64,000 nt of DNA from Metellina segmentata (lineage: Eukaryota; Arthropoda; Arachnida; Araneae; Tetragnathidae): the NCBI GenBank assembly GCA_947359465.1, contig OX375880.1, positions 17,554,120 through 17,618,119 of the forward strand, in the 5' to 3' direction. Position 1 is the stretch's first letter. Every line of letters begins with the position of its first letter. The position numbers and the translations under genes were made by a program. Below the pieces are notes generated by a model that saw nothing but the letters and a program-made list of their open reading frames with translations, did not search any database and was not told where the DNA came from. Shown piece after piece: positions 1-10,826 of the stretch.

Positions 1-1324
1 ACTCGTCGTTTTGGACTACGGTCGGATTACGAGGTCAACACCTGAGTTGTCGTCACACTCCCCAAACCATGCCACGTTTGAGGTCAAAACCAATGTATCG
101 TGCACCAGCTAAAGTACAAGACGGTCTTTACAAGACGGTACAAGATGGTTAGTACAAGACGGTCTTTGGCTGGACCTAGTTTCATACTTTAAATCCTCAG
201 TTTACTATCCCGCGACTCGCGTGAAAACCATGACTCATATAACCATACTTTGTATCATAAAATGTCTATAAAAGTGGCAGTCACTTAAAGAAATGACCAG
301 TGATTGATTGGAGTCAACTCGTTAAATTGTTTGGTTTTTAAGTTATTGAGAACTTTATGAATTTGTTTACCTACTCAGTTTGATAAAAGTTTACATATAT
401 TCGTTCCTTGTGGTGAAGGGACTGTTGTAATATGCCACATAAAAGAACTTAGTGACGATGGACAGAAGAAGGTTTTACCAATCGGAGATACACTAAATGG
501 ACAAAAATTTTTGGACACGGCATACTTATCTGAAAACGTGCTTTATTATTCTATTTAGTAACGAATAGTCCCTCCTTTTGCTTGTATTACAGTCGCAACA
601 CATCAAGGCATTCTTTCCACACGTTCTCTGTATGTCTGAGCAGGAATAGCTCGTCGTGGCACTTACAAAATTGAAAAGAGATTGTTGTAAAGACGGAAGT
701 GGCGGTGTCGTGCTCAATCAGATCGAGATCGGGACTATGAGCAGTCCAGGCAAGAAAATTCACCTCAATGATGAATCGTACCTCGACATTCTCAACGTTA
801 GCTCAAGTGGATAATGCTGACGAATCAGGCTAGGGCTCGTAATTCGGCGTTCGTCAAAGCGAGTTTCTTAAACCCTACACTGCAAACGTCAGAGGCTTTA
901 ATGAAACCAAAAGCGAAGACACTGGATCGTACAATGAGAGTGAAACATGGCTTCAAAAGTAAACGAATCTAGCCTGATGAAAAAAATTTATAGAGTTCCA
1001 TAAAACTCTAGAGGAGAAACGAAATTTCGCTTCTTTAGAAAAAAACTAACTGAATATAACCCGGCGTTGCTTGGTTGAAAATATGACCGCGAAATTTTCC
1101 TGTTTAACTCAAAAACCTGTAGAAAGTGTTTCCTTGCCCATGCCCAATTATTGCACGAAAACAAACTTTAGATTAAAAATTGGGGCACATTTAGGATTAC
1201 GTGTGTGCCATTTTCTTGGCTACAGATAGGTCTGAAGACAGGATAGAAATAGCCCATGTTTTCCATACTGTTCTGAAGTATAAGTTTATTAAATGTGGTG
1301 TGGATGGGTCAAAAGGTATAGATT
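1..1324 (+). repeat. Dispersed repeat R1, copy A (5' end outside window)
   Basis: This stretch matches 19704-21000 almost base for base and also matches 11240-12480 (copy B) and 41319-42700 (copy D), all in the same orientation. It contains a minus-strand Tc1-like transposase tail. The match stops near 1324, where a hAT relic begins. The last ~90 bases resemble copy D (41319-42922) more than copy C (19704-21266), although the rest is closest to copy C, so this copy looks mosaic. No intact gene is present. Confidence 0.85.
491..840 (-). pseudogene. Tc1-like transposase C-terminal relic with terminal repeat (in R1 copy A)
   Basis: Reading the minus strand, a short frame contains a degraded SPDL(D/N)xIE block, the region of the third catalytic acid in Tc1 transposases. 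It ends in the VIQAKGG-type tail typical of the family, in a shifted frame. The adjoining end at about 491 (CACTA..TGGACAAAAA) matches a Tc1 terminal inverted repeat. A 28-bp deletion just after the SPDLDLIE block is shared with copies B and C but absent from copy D. Only the C-terminal third survives, with frameshifts. Confidence 0.7.
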
Positions 1325-2450
1325 ATGTCATTAAAGCAGTTAATAAAATAAAAAAAGAATGCCTTAAATGAGAGGTTATTTGCATCAACTTTGTTTGGAA
1401 AATGATGAAGATTATAATCGTTTACTACTTAACACGAAAGTTCGTTGGTTATCTAAAAGTGCATGTTTGGATCGATTTTATGCACTCTTTGATTCTGTAT
1501 TGGAATTCCTGAAAACCAAAGACAATGAGATTTACGGCTCAATTTAATTCATTCAAATAATGATATAGCTTATATGACTGACTTATTTGCCATTTTTAAC
1601 GAAACCAATTTGAAGCTACAAGGTGTTCATTTAAATTTAATCAAAACTAAAAGCATAATATCTGCGTTTTTAATAGACCTTTTTCTATACAAACAAATCT
1701 TGGGAAGAGTAAAATGCTCTGTTTTTGCAAATCTTTTAAAATTTCAAAAACGAGATGGAGATTTGCTTGCTTATTGACGACACTTAACGGTTCTTCATTC
1801 AGATCTCAGACAAAGATTTGAAGACATTCTTCACTTGGTTATCCCCGATTGGGTGTTGGATCCTTTTACAAGTAGAGTCACAGACTCAGATGATGGGTGA
1901 ACCCGATGGTATGAAGTGAGATTATTTTTGTTCGGCTCTATGTTTGTGGATAACATTCGTGTCTCCACAAGCGGCTAATTTCCAGTCGATTTCTTTTTTT
2001 CGTGATGAGGCTCATAACTGTACTACATTCACGTTCTAGTTAATAGGAATACGGGGAAGCTATCAACAGCTTCTGTACCATGACCCATAATGCAGGATAT
2101 AAAATTGGTATCTGTTTTTGTAACCAGAATTTGTGGTATCCTTGTTCAAACATTGGTTTCAACTTCTCATTTGTGGGTAATTCAATAAATTGCTCCTGTA
2201 TAAGTATGGATTCACATTGAAAAAAAATTGTTTTTATTTTAAAACAAAAGTTATAATTTCAATAAATACTACTTTAAATATCAAAATGCTTTATTTATAG
2301 TGTATTTTTGCGTCACCATTTACCATTCAAGACATCAAAGTTAAATTTGCAATTTTTCTATTATGCAGTTATGTAAATTAATGGGGTTCTCATGGTCAGG
2401 TTTTTGCTATTAGAAGGGGTCCATGGGCATAGTAAGTTTGGGAATCACTG
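1325..2450 (+). pseudogene. hAT transposase relic, ZBED5/SCAND3-like, with intact 3' terminus
   Basis: Short plus-strand frames read as a ZBED5/SCAND3-type hAT transposase. Residues LLLNTKVRWLSK and FYALFDSVLEFL lie around 1420-1520, and MTDLFAIFNETNLKLQG follows from 1574. A degraded continuation (HSDLRQRFEDIL) runs to about 1880. Frames are broken by indels and stops. The element ends at 2450 in AGTTTGGGAATCACTG, a typical hAT terminus, followed by CTCTAGTA, the candidate 8-bp target duplication. The 5' end is lost at the junction with R1. The BED finger is not seen. Confidence 0.75.
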
Positions 2451-2490
2451 CTCTAGTACGACGTTAATTAAAAATTACTACGGATAGCCC
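2451..2490 (+). repeat. 3' tail fragment of the tRNA-type SINE
   Basis: CTCTAGTACGACGTTAAT matches the 3' end of the SINE copies ending near 19090, 30119 and 39775. The hAT at 1325-2450 therefore appears to have inserted into a SINE tail, which supplies its target duplication. Confidence 0.55.
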
Positions 2491-2739
2491 AAGATAATTT
2501 AGAAGTGTTGGCAACTTGTTTGGTAGTCCAGGGAGATCTGAATCCCAGATGTGGAAACACAAGAACGACGAGTACAATATCAAGTGCATGTTTCAATGCT
2601 CGTTCATTATTTACGACTAGCCACTGCATGGCCAGCACGGAGTTGCCCGTGACAGTTCTTTTCGTGTAGTCAGGTGTGACCACTGCTGACTACCACCCAG
2701 TGATTGCTACGAATTCGTAGACTATTGGATAACAGCCAT

Positions 2740-3012
2740 CATGTCGTTGCCCGTGTTGTTGGTTTCCTCCGCAAACCAAATGGAAATTTGTAGCCTCTAT
2801 TGGAATGAGTTCCCTACTAATTCCAATTTCATATTCATAATAATTCCAGTACTAATTTCAGACAGTATACTAATTCCAGTTCATAATATTCATAATTTAG
2901 TTTGCTTCGCAAACCAAATTATGAATATTATGAACTATGGTTTGCTTCGCAGATTGGATAATAGCCACAACGGAGTTGCTCGTGATGTTGGTTTGCTTTC
3001 CAAACCAAATAG
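2740..3012. repeat. Cluster of TTGGTTTGC/GCAAACCAA hairpins, including a 55-bp palindrome
   Basis: At least four related palindromes occur here: 2757-2778, 2880-2934, about 2938-2957 and 2985-3008. The one at 2880-2934 has 19-bp arms around an inner GTTTGC-TTC-GCAAAC hairpin, with one mismatch. The same hairpin unit, on the other strand, is arrayed at 40943-41230. Coding frames here are artefacts of the palindromes. Confidence 0.75.
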
Positions 3013-4383
3013 GAATTCAACGTGATGTCACAATCTCTTGCGGAAATATAAATATTTAATTGAAAAATTATTTTTTGAAAGAAAATAAAAAATATCTAAC
3101 TGGTGACAAATTTTCCGCAGATTTCAAATCCGTTGAATTTTTCTATCTATCTTTAACGATCCCGATTTTATATATATATAAAAAAACTAAATAATGCCAG
3201 CCAAATGTTGTTTTTATTTTCTTTGCTTTCTTTCTCTGAAATCGTAAGAGGGCAGGAAATGTAATCTGTTTTTGGAACACGAATGTTGGCGTGACGTCAC
3301 ATTCTCTTGCAAAAATATAAAAGTTATTCAATTAAAAAAATTTATTTATTTAAAGAGAATTATATTTTTAGGTATCGATCTAATGTGACATTCTCCGCAT
3401 ATTTCAAATCCGAAAAAAGAACTACATATCTAAAGTTAAACCTTTGCTTTTTATCGTCTGCTGGAAAATCCTTCCTTCGCGCAAAATGAGAACGGAAAAA
3501 AATAAATTTAGAATATTATCTTTTATGCTGTAGCCATTCCAAAAAAATTAAATTAAATTTCATTAAACTCATTTAGAAATGTTCTAGATTATTGAATTTT
3601 GAAATTCGCCGCGACCCTAAAATTGCAAAAGATTTGGACTACCTGTGTGCCAAATCCCATTACTATAAGTGCCATTGATTCGTCAAGACTTTGCGTGCAG
3701 AAAACAAACAGACAAATAAAACCTTTTATAATATTAGAGATTAATCGGCAGAAAATAGTAAGCACTTGGTGTTTGCTATACCCTTTCGTATTTTTATCCC
3801 AAGTTTCTTTACAGTTAGTTGAAAAGGGTGTGGAATTAGCAGTAATTAATGGTTCATTTTAATAAAGTCCATTAAGGTTTCGCTTCCACACCGCAAATGT
3901 TTAGGTGAGTTGAGGAGAATATACTATATCTTCTATTATTAAAGGATGCATCTGCGGGTAGTGTCCAGACGAATCTATACAACCTATAGTAATGAAATAT
4001 GGAACACAGGTAGTCTTAATTTTGTACGCGAAGCCGGAATTTTAAAATTTAATCTAGAGCATTTTTAATTGATTTATTGGCATGTATTTATTATTTGTTT
4101 TCCTTAGAATGGCAACTGTGTGAAGGAATCGCAGATTCTAAATTTATTTTTTCCTTTCCTTTCCTGAGCACAGTCGATTCCAGAGAAACAAAACTATTAA
4201 ATTTTTTTGACTGGCATTTATTTATTTTTTAGTCCATGTTTCTATCTTCCTGATCGTTAAAGCTAGAGTAAAAATTTCAATAGATTTGAAATCTGTGGAA
4301 AATTTTACAACAGATCCATACCTTAAATGGGATTTCTTTAAATAAATCATTTTTCAACCCTACTATTATAAAAGGAAGTGACT
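3013..4383. other. Gene-free stretch of old dispersed repeats
   Basis: No gene is recognised. Fragments recur elsewhere. The text around 'CAACAGATTTGAAATCTG' is found near 3120, 4285 and 9400. The block at 3600-3740 (GGACTACCTGTGTGCCAAAT and flanks) matches 26575-26720. Related phrases (AATGAAAT..GGCACACAGGT) occur near 3990 and 4940. These look like decayed copies of unclassified noncoding repeats. Confidence 0.5.
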
Positions 4384-4895
4384 TGTACCGGATGAAATGG
4401 TGTGGTGACAGAAGTGAAATGGTAGCGTAAAGGAATAAGATCTTTGGTTTTCACCACTGCAACATTTATTCTAACATCCTACACAGCTTAGCAGATATTT
4501 ACAGTACGATTACAGATATTTTGGGACAAGAAGGGTACGGCAAGTAAGCGAGCTTATTCTCGCTCTCAGGTATCTGTGGAAAATTCTAGTGTCTTTCAGG
4601 TCGCCTTTGAACTGAAAAACTAGATGTCGTTGGAATTTCGAGTGTTCTCAAGGGGCTTGAGATTTATGAGATCGTGATGTCAGGATAACGTCAGATGAAG
4701 AAGGTTTGTTTCAAGTGCCCTGAAATTTATGACCGATGTAATGTCGAATAGAGTGCTGTAATAGTACTTCTAGGGTTAGTTATAGACAGTTGATCACTTA
4801 AAAGGATTCATGATCTCCAATTAGGGAATTCTGGAATACATCAGTGTCGGCTTGATCAGAGAAGCCGCGTTTAGAGCGGTGCAACTAGCGGTATA
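4384..4895 (-). mobile_element. Solo LTR of the gypsy-class element at 55729-62969
   Basis: About 512 bp match both 518-bp LTRs of the gypsy-class element (55729-56246 and 62452-62969) from TGTACCGGATG to GCGGTATA, in the same orientation. Flanks are GACT (4380-4383) and GTCT (4896-4899), a one-mismatch version of a 4-bp target duplication. No internal sequence is attached, so this is a solo LTR left by LTR-LTR recombination. It is more diverged from the two paired LTRs than they are from each other, so it is the older insertion. Confidence 0.9.
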
Positions 4896-4987
4896 GTCTG
4901 TGTACGCAGTGTCTTGACGAATATATGTCACTTACAATAATGAAATTTGGCACACAGGTTGTCCAAATTTTAAAATTTAATCTATAA

Positions 4988-5087
4988 CATACCCTACGCT
5001 ACAATAATGGACCGGACAGCAAGATGTGATGGTCATTGGCGGTCTTATCGGGCGTCCAGTGTTTCACTTGACGCCGGGCAAAACAAA
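4988..5087 (+). mobile_element. Terminal fragment of a second Tc1 family
   Basis: CTACAATAATGGACCGGAC followed by AGCAAGATGTGATGG matches the terminal inverted repeats of the Tc1 at 46915-53563. The fragment ends where the Tc1 element at 5090 starts, so the latter probably inserted into it. Confidence 0.5.
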
Positions 5088-6249
5088 TACACTCTATAAC
5101 AAAAAATCGACGCACCAAGAAGAAATCATCCGATTGCTTTGAAATTTCGTGTGCAAAAATGTTTTGACCAAATATGCAAATGATTAAAATTTGGTGTCCA
5201 ATGAATGAATAGTGCGATATCCAACGCATCGGAACTGCGCATCCAGCACATGTATATAAGGAGTTGTTCTTGAACTGTTGTTAAAAATTTCTGCTGCATT
5301 GCGATTTAGGATACCTTTCAACGACTGAAAAAATGCCTCGCCGCTGGATTCGAGCTCATTACGAGCAAGTTTCAGAGTTTGAAAGAGGTCGTATCATTGG
5401 ATTGAAAGAGGCAGGTTGGGCAAATGGGAGAATCGCTCGTCATGTGAGTCGAAGCGATGCGGCGATTAGAAGATGCTGGCAAGAGTGGGTGGACAATGGC
5501 AGATTTCAGCGTCGTGATGGTAGCGGTCGACGTAGGGCCACAACAGATCGCGAAGACAGAGTGATTGTCAGATCAGCTGTCACAGCGCCTGATTCATCGC
5601 TATCAACATCATCATCGCTATCAGTCGTGCGACCCACACACGAGTGTCCACCATGACCATTCACAGACGGCTGAGAGAGAGCGAAATCTACCCTCGTACC
5701 AACCGTTACGCCACCTGCCAATCCCGCCTTCACACTGCCAAGTCAGATTACAGTGGTGCTTGGCTCGATCAGGCTGAAATGATGCTGACTGGGGACGTAT
5801 AGTCTTTAGCGACGAATCCCGCTTCCAACTGTGTCCTGACGATCATCGAAGACGTGTCTGGAGACGCCCAGGGCAGCGTGCCGATCCTGCTTTCACTATT
5901 GCACGCCACACGGGCCCTCAACAAGGAGTTATGGTCTGGGGTGCCATTTCCCTTGATAGCCGGACCCCTTTGGTCGTCATTAGAGGTACACTTACTGCAT
6001 AGCGGTACGTTGACGACATTCTGAGACCTGTTTTGCTACCGTTCCTTCTGCAGTACCCTGGGCTTATTTTTCAGCAAGACAATGCCAGACCACATACGGC
6101 ACGTGTTGTTATAAACTGTCTTCAAGCTTGTCAAACACTTCCTCGGCCAACCAGATCACCAGATCTCTCTCCCATCGAGCATGTCTGGGATATGATGGGA
6201 AGGCGACTGCATCCGGTAGGGAATGTTGGACTGCGGAAAGCGATATTTA

Positions 6250-6610
6250 GGCAGAGTCCGAAAATCGATAATCTGGCAAAGTCCGGGAATCATTGATGAT
6301 TGGATAAAACCGTTAATAGGAATTCTGGGGAAACCGGTAAACTTTGATATTTTCGGAAAATTCCAAATTTCGAAAATCCGGCAGAGTCCAGAAAATTCCG
6401 AAAATTCGGCAGAGTCCAAACATTGAATCTTTTCGGATAAGTTGAAAATCTTTTGATATTTCGGTAGAGTCCGAGTTCGGAACTATGGCAAAAGACATAA
6501 TATTTGATATGTTCGGAAAACTCCGCATTTCGAAGATTTTGTCAGAGTCCAGAAATTCTGAAAATTCGGCAAAGTCCAAATTTCGAAAACTTTGACAAAG
6601 ACCAAAAAAG
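6250..6610 (+). repeat. Degenerate minisatellite with GGCAGAGTCC core
   Basis: Near the 5' end of the retroposon the motif GGCAGAGTCC, with variants GGCAAAGTCC, GGTAGAGTCC and GTCAGAGTCC, recurs at least eight times at uneven spacing. It is mixed with TTCGGAAAAT/TTCCGAAAAT words, which are partly self-complementary. Confidence 0.7.
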
Positions 6611-6765
6611 GCTTTCGGAGCGGGGGATTCATGCAAGTGCGGATATACTGACACGAGAAGTTTTCTTGACTTTGGAAAAATCCTTGACCCTCGGGACTTG
6701 GAAAAAATCATGGTCTTGGAAATTTTTCAAATCATATTATACACCGAGGCCCATTTGTACCCCCG

Positions 6766-8700
6766 CTCAAGTAACGGCAGGGACCTCCTCGTGGTGCGGT
6801 CTGGTAATTGACTGATTAACGTCAGTCAAGCTAACTCCTGCTCGTTTACGTATGGCTCCTTTAGGCGACTCTGTGGTTTAAACCGGTATACTTTGAGGGT
6901 AGAAGGAACGCTTGCCAAGCTGCCCTTACCTAAGATAACTGAAACTCACAGACGAACCGAGGCTTCACAACTGAGAACCTTGTTCGAAGAAGGGAAGAAT
7001 GCCTAAACCTTGTACCTTGGTACGCCCCTTCCGCTTCGATGGAGTGAGAAGGGAGACCCGGTTAAACCCACCAGGGTTGCCGGAGTTGTCCGTAAGGACA
7101 CTGGTTGGTAACCAGGGCAGAAGGCTGTCGTTTTTTGGTGTTGTTGGAAGAGTAGCCCCTTATAAGAGGCGCGGGGTAGAGCCGTGGGCTCGAGGCTCAC
7201 CCCTTGGTGCGGATGTTTTAGGCTGAACCGCTCTAAACAGGGATCGCTAAGGCGTCTTGTGGCTGGGGACGTCGAAAGTCGGCCAGGTGCTCAGGCTTCT
7301 GTGTCTAGCAAACGTGGTCCGGAATTTATATCGGCAGACACCCGCCGCTCGGACCGTGAGGTCACTTGATCAAGCGGAATGCCGGTTGGAGCCGAGGCTG
7401 CTTTTACCGGTACTCTCGTGTTCCGTGTAACCGGAATAGCCGATGGTGGGCGGTGGGTGCTTCTCTCGTCGTGGGGCCGAGAGCTGATTGATTTTATTCG
7501 GAGGTACCTGGCCGGGGCTGGCGGGCTTCCGGTAGGCGGCTGGCGATTTCGGATTACTTTCCGACGGCTGGTTATCGGTTCGGGCCGGCTAGGGTAAGGC
7601 TGTAGGCTCGTCGGGAGTAGTGACCCGGCGGGTAGGGGCAGGCCGCAATCCTTCCGGTCAAGTAGCGGCAGGAACCTCCTAGAGGTGCCACTCGGTTACT
7701 AGGATGGCTGGAGACTGTCCTACTAGGTTTTGACTGCTCTCCGGACCTACCTTAGTCAAATACCTGCACGCTTACGAATTTAGGCTATCTGGCAGGCGGC
7801 AGAAGACTACATATCACCGTGGATGATGATTCCGGTACTACCGCCCCCGGGCCGGACATTAGGGTGAGAGAACAGTCTGCTGTCCTGCTGGGCTACTGAG
7901 GAGGGGGCACTCTCCTAGTAGATGCCCGGTGGTTCTATTCAATGCCGCTTAGGCATGATACACCCATCCGAGGTGTACACGCTACTGTGCGTTGGGGAAG
8001 TAGTCGTGGGTCAACCCAGACGGAAAGCTGGTGGTGGCTTTTAATGTCCGGGAAGACTGTCCGTAGGGATGATAGCAAGATGAAGGGGCCGAGGACCCGA
8101 GATCCGGGCAAAAGGATCGGGGGAGGGCTCTGCGCACTTGGGGCGGTGTGCATCCTGAACCAAGTAATTGATAAACAGTTAGTAACTTGTTATCAGTTTA
8201 CGTAGACAATGCTTGGAGTCCCTAAGTGGACGCGTGTTGGTTCCAAGGAATGAAGAGTGATGGCCCCCACCACTCGGACCGCGGCTCTCTCTGGAGTTGC
8301 AAGGGGACTCCATAACTCCGCAGATCATGGGCCTATCCGTGTAGGAGGAATATGTCAGTCTCTAAGTGGCGAAGCCGCTCTAGCCAGCAGGCTATCGGTT
8401 TGGGTCGTAGGAACTGGCACAGGGCGATGCCGCTGTTCCTGCGATCAAGTAGCGACAGGAACCTCCTTAGGTGCCACACGGAAACTAGCGGTGTCGGGAC
8501 CACTCCCCGGCTGCCCTAGGCCAATACCTGTACGCTAACGAAAGAAGGCTATCTGGCGGACGGCAAGGGTCTGCAAGACTCCATAGATGATGGTATCGGT
8601 TGCCCACGGTACCGGATAAACAGGGTGTTGGGGCAGCCTGCTGTTCCGTTGGGCTACTCAGGAATGCCGATAGGTTCCTAGGAGATGCCTGGGTGTGCGC
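6766..8700 (+). repeat. Three long related modules inside the retroposon
   Basis: The phrase CAAGTARCGGCAGGAACCTC, followed by a short hairpin and GGTGC, starts modules near 6766, 7661 and 8445. The second and third share further landmarks in order: ACCTGYACGCTWACGA, GGCTATCTGGC, CCTGCTGGGCTAC-like text and TAGGAGATGCC. Spacing is about 0.9 and 0.8 kb. Sequence drifts but short paired motifs persist, which hints at conserved RNA structure. Confidence 0.65.
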
Positions 8701-9284
8701 CTCTGACGCCCCTCGGCACGAATCTATGAAGAAAACTTTTCCGGCTCGAAACGGACCTAAGGTTGACTGATATCTTTGAGACGGACCACATATCTTCAGC
8801 GCACACATTCCGGGGTCGACCACGTCCACGCCCTATCGTGTTCATCCTGGGCAGATAAGGGTTTTTCGGACGGCGTGTCACCAGGCCCACTTCTCCATTA
8901 TCTCATTAGAGGCTTTCCCTAGCTTCGGCTAATCCGCTGTGGGTTTTCAGTAACTCGGTACGGAGGGGTCTGCTTCCATTCGAAGGAAGGAAGGTAGGGA
9001 ATGTTGATGACGTAGTTCGACAATTGGATCAAATTTGGCAAGAAATACTGCAGGAGACCATCCGGGAGCTTTATCGGTCTATGCCACGCCGTGTGGCAGC
9101 TTACATCCAGGCTAGAGGCGGGCCAACACCTTATTGAGCTCGTTACTGTAACTCTGAAATAAATCATTCAATTGTTCTGAAATTTTAATCATTTTCTATT
9201 CTGTACATAATTTTCCTTTCCACCAATTTCTGTCTCCATCGGACAACTCCTTCTTGGTGCGTCGATTTTTTTTTATAGAGTGTA

Positions 9285-9617
9285 TAAAAATAGATTTTCA
9301 TTTTAGCGAAGGAGAGCAAAGAAATAAGAACATTTTGACTGGGATTGTTAAGGTCTTTTTTTGTAAAATCGGAATCGTTAAAGACAGATTAAAAGTTTCA
9401 ACAGATTTGAAATCTGCGGAAAATTTTACACCAGATGAAAACCAAACATCACGACGTTGCCCGTGCTCTTGGTTTGGGATGCCGGGTCGCCTAGCTAGCC
9501 ACGCATTGGCTAGTATACTATAAAACTAAGCAGTTAAATTAATTTGTGTTTTCACAACAGGTAAAAATATTTTGAACAGCTTAAAAACTGATCATCATCA
9601 TTCACATGTTTTTGGTC
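9285..9617. other. Flank of T1: old repeat fragments and one TTGGTTT hairpin remnant
   Basis: The text near 9360-9440 repeats sequence seen around 3120-3180 and 4230-4320. CGTTGCCCGTGCTCTTGGTTT near 9455 matches the hairpin family at 2740-3012. No gene is seen. Confidence 0.5.
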
Positions 9618-9625
9618 ATTTAGAG

Positions 9626-10818
9626 CAGTGCTCCCCAACCTTTTTATCGCCGCGGACCGGTCTATGTTTGATAATTTTACAGCGGCCCGCTGAGAGGGGG
9701 ACGTTGATTGTTTATATTTGTTTGTTTTATTGTTTATATACAATATTTTTAATTTAATTGTATTTAAAAATGACTTCAAAATTAAATACAGTTACACCAA
9801 AAAATTAATATAAAGTAATTTAACATTTTAACTAACTAGAACGTTAAATCAATGAGAATCCTGAGCTCTTTCAATGAGAATCCTGAGTTCTTTGCAACGG
9901 GACGGTTCCATCAGGATGTAATAGGAGACAATGAAACCCGAAGTGTGTTGCTTAGGTCCAGTTTATTCCGTTGTTTTATTTTGGTTGCTGTCACTGCAGA
10001 AAACTCAATTCTACACCGACAGTGAATGGTTTTTTAGCCTTAACAATACGGTTAGTCACCAAATATGATGCTCTCAGTGCATTATCCTGAATTGATGTGG
10101 TGGCCCTCACAAATTTCTTCTGTCCTTTGTGTTCCCATTTTTTTCTTTCGAATTACTCCAGGGGCTTGTCTTTTAATCCAGAGTGCTTGGCATTCAGGTG
10201 GAGAAGCAATTTTGAAGGTTTCATTGCCTCATTAGTGAGCTGGTCGCCGCAAGCTATGCAAAGCGGTTTTGGTGTGTGGGAATCACCTGCCCCGATAAAT
10301 CCATATTTCAAGTAGGACTCATGGTATTGTCTGTTAATAGTTACATGTTACTTTGATGTTGAAGGCTCTACTTCTGTCTCTTCACTGAGCCTTTACTTTT
10401 TCCCAAGGAAACTTTCTGACGACTTCACTTTTTGCTAATTTGTGGGTTAAATTGGAGCAAACACACACAATATACACGAACACCAAGTACTGTTAAACAT
10501 GAGAAAGTACCGGCCAACGGAGAGAAAAGAGCGATACGCGCCTTCTTTTTACCAAAGCTACAACGCCACTGCCGCTTGCAGCCGCCCAGCTAAAACCGCC
10601 AAGATATCACGATATTTTGCGCATGCGCGGTGTTTGTGCGGCTTTCGGTGACTTATCTCAGCTCCCGGCTAACCTGTCGTCCATGGAAAATCGTACAAAC
10701 CCGAGAGAAATACACCACAGTAAATAAAATGGAAATAATTTAATGTTCCTTGGGCGGCCCGGTACCATTTGATCCACGGACCGGCACCGGTCCGCGGCCC
10801 GGGGGTTGGGGACCACTG
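9626..10818 (-). mobile_element. Complete but internally deleted BED-finger hAT transposon
   Basis: The ends are CAGTGCTCCCCAACC and GGTTGGGGACCACTG, with a perfect 8-bp target duplication ATTTAGAG (9618-9625 and 10819-10826). The CCGGTACCGGTCC-rich terminus matches the element starting at 63738. Length is 1193 bp, too short for a full hAT. Only the N-terminal finger and the last C-terminal stretch of the transposase remain, so it is a non-autonomous deletion derivative. Confidence 0.92.
9871..10320 (-). pseudogene. hAT transposase remnants: BED zinc finger plus C-terminal end
   Basis: On the minus strand, 10318 to about 10160 reads YLKYGFIGAGDS, then CIACGDQLTNEAMKPSKLLL and HLNAKHS. This is a BED-type Cx2C...Hx4H finger of the ZBED5/SCAND3 kind. 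A degraded LVTNRIVKAKKPFT block follows near 10030-10070. After a large internal deletion, LDLSNTLRVSLSPIT near 9960-9900 matches the extreme C terminus of the family. Stops and frameshifts are present. Confidence 0.8.
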
Positions 10819-10826
10819 ATTTAGAG

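Larger units (their letters stand above)
6229..8992 (+). mobile_element. GC-rich noncoding retroposon with 14-bp target duplication
   Basis: This block interrupts the Tc1 transposase. GGTAGGGAATGTTG occurs on both sides (6215-6228 and 8993-9006), and the sister Tc1 at 63530 shows the uninterrupted site. A 14-bp duplication with a short GAAGG-type 3' tail (8981-8992) suggests target-primed reverse transcription, as for LINEs and SINEs. The sequence from about 6760 on is clearly richer in GC than its surroundings. The longest frame is 114 codons, on the opposite strand, with no recognisable domain. Three long related modules lie inside. I do not recognise the family. It could be the UTRs of a non-LTR element lacking its ORF, or a retroposed structured RNA. 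Confidence 0.75.
5333..9137 (+). pseudogene. Tc1-like transposase, split and frameshifted (T1)
   Basis: The first frame starts at ATG 5333 (MPRRWIRAHYEQVSEFERGR) and encodes the N-terminal helix-turn-helix DNA-binding region. It shifts frame near 5610, where TCAACATCATCATCG has been expanded relative to the copy at 55412. Later frames hold the catalytic core: VFSDESRF near 5805, FQQDNARPHTA near 6075 and SPDLSPIEHVWD near 6165-6190, a DDE triad. Coding is broken at 6228 by the retroposon and resumes at 9007 to a stop at 9135-9137 (..STPY-type end). An extra frameshift lies around 5690-5780. Dead as a gene, but the family is certain. Confidence 0.9.
5090..9282 (+). mobile_element. Tc1-like transposon T1, interrupted by a 2.76-kb insert
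   Basis: The ends are inverted repeats: CACTCTATAACAAAAAATCG at 5090 and its complement ending at 9282. Each is flanked by the TA duplication expected of Tc1/mariner (5088-5089 and 9283-9284). Subtracting the insert at 6229-8992 and its repeated target leaves about 1.4 kb, a normal Tc1 length. A sister copy lies at 55168-63737. Confidence 0.9.

Noticed and set aside
6999..7600. Several 60-75-codon frames in the GC-rich insert
   Set aside because: Expected by chance in GC-rich sequence; no domain, no agreement between the internal modules.
6766..8700. Considered as rRNA or rDNA spacer
   Set aside because: No recognisable rRNA core sequence; the 14-bp target duplication argues for retroposition, though an rDNA-spacer origin cannot be excluded.
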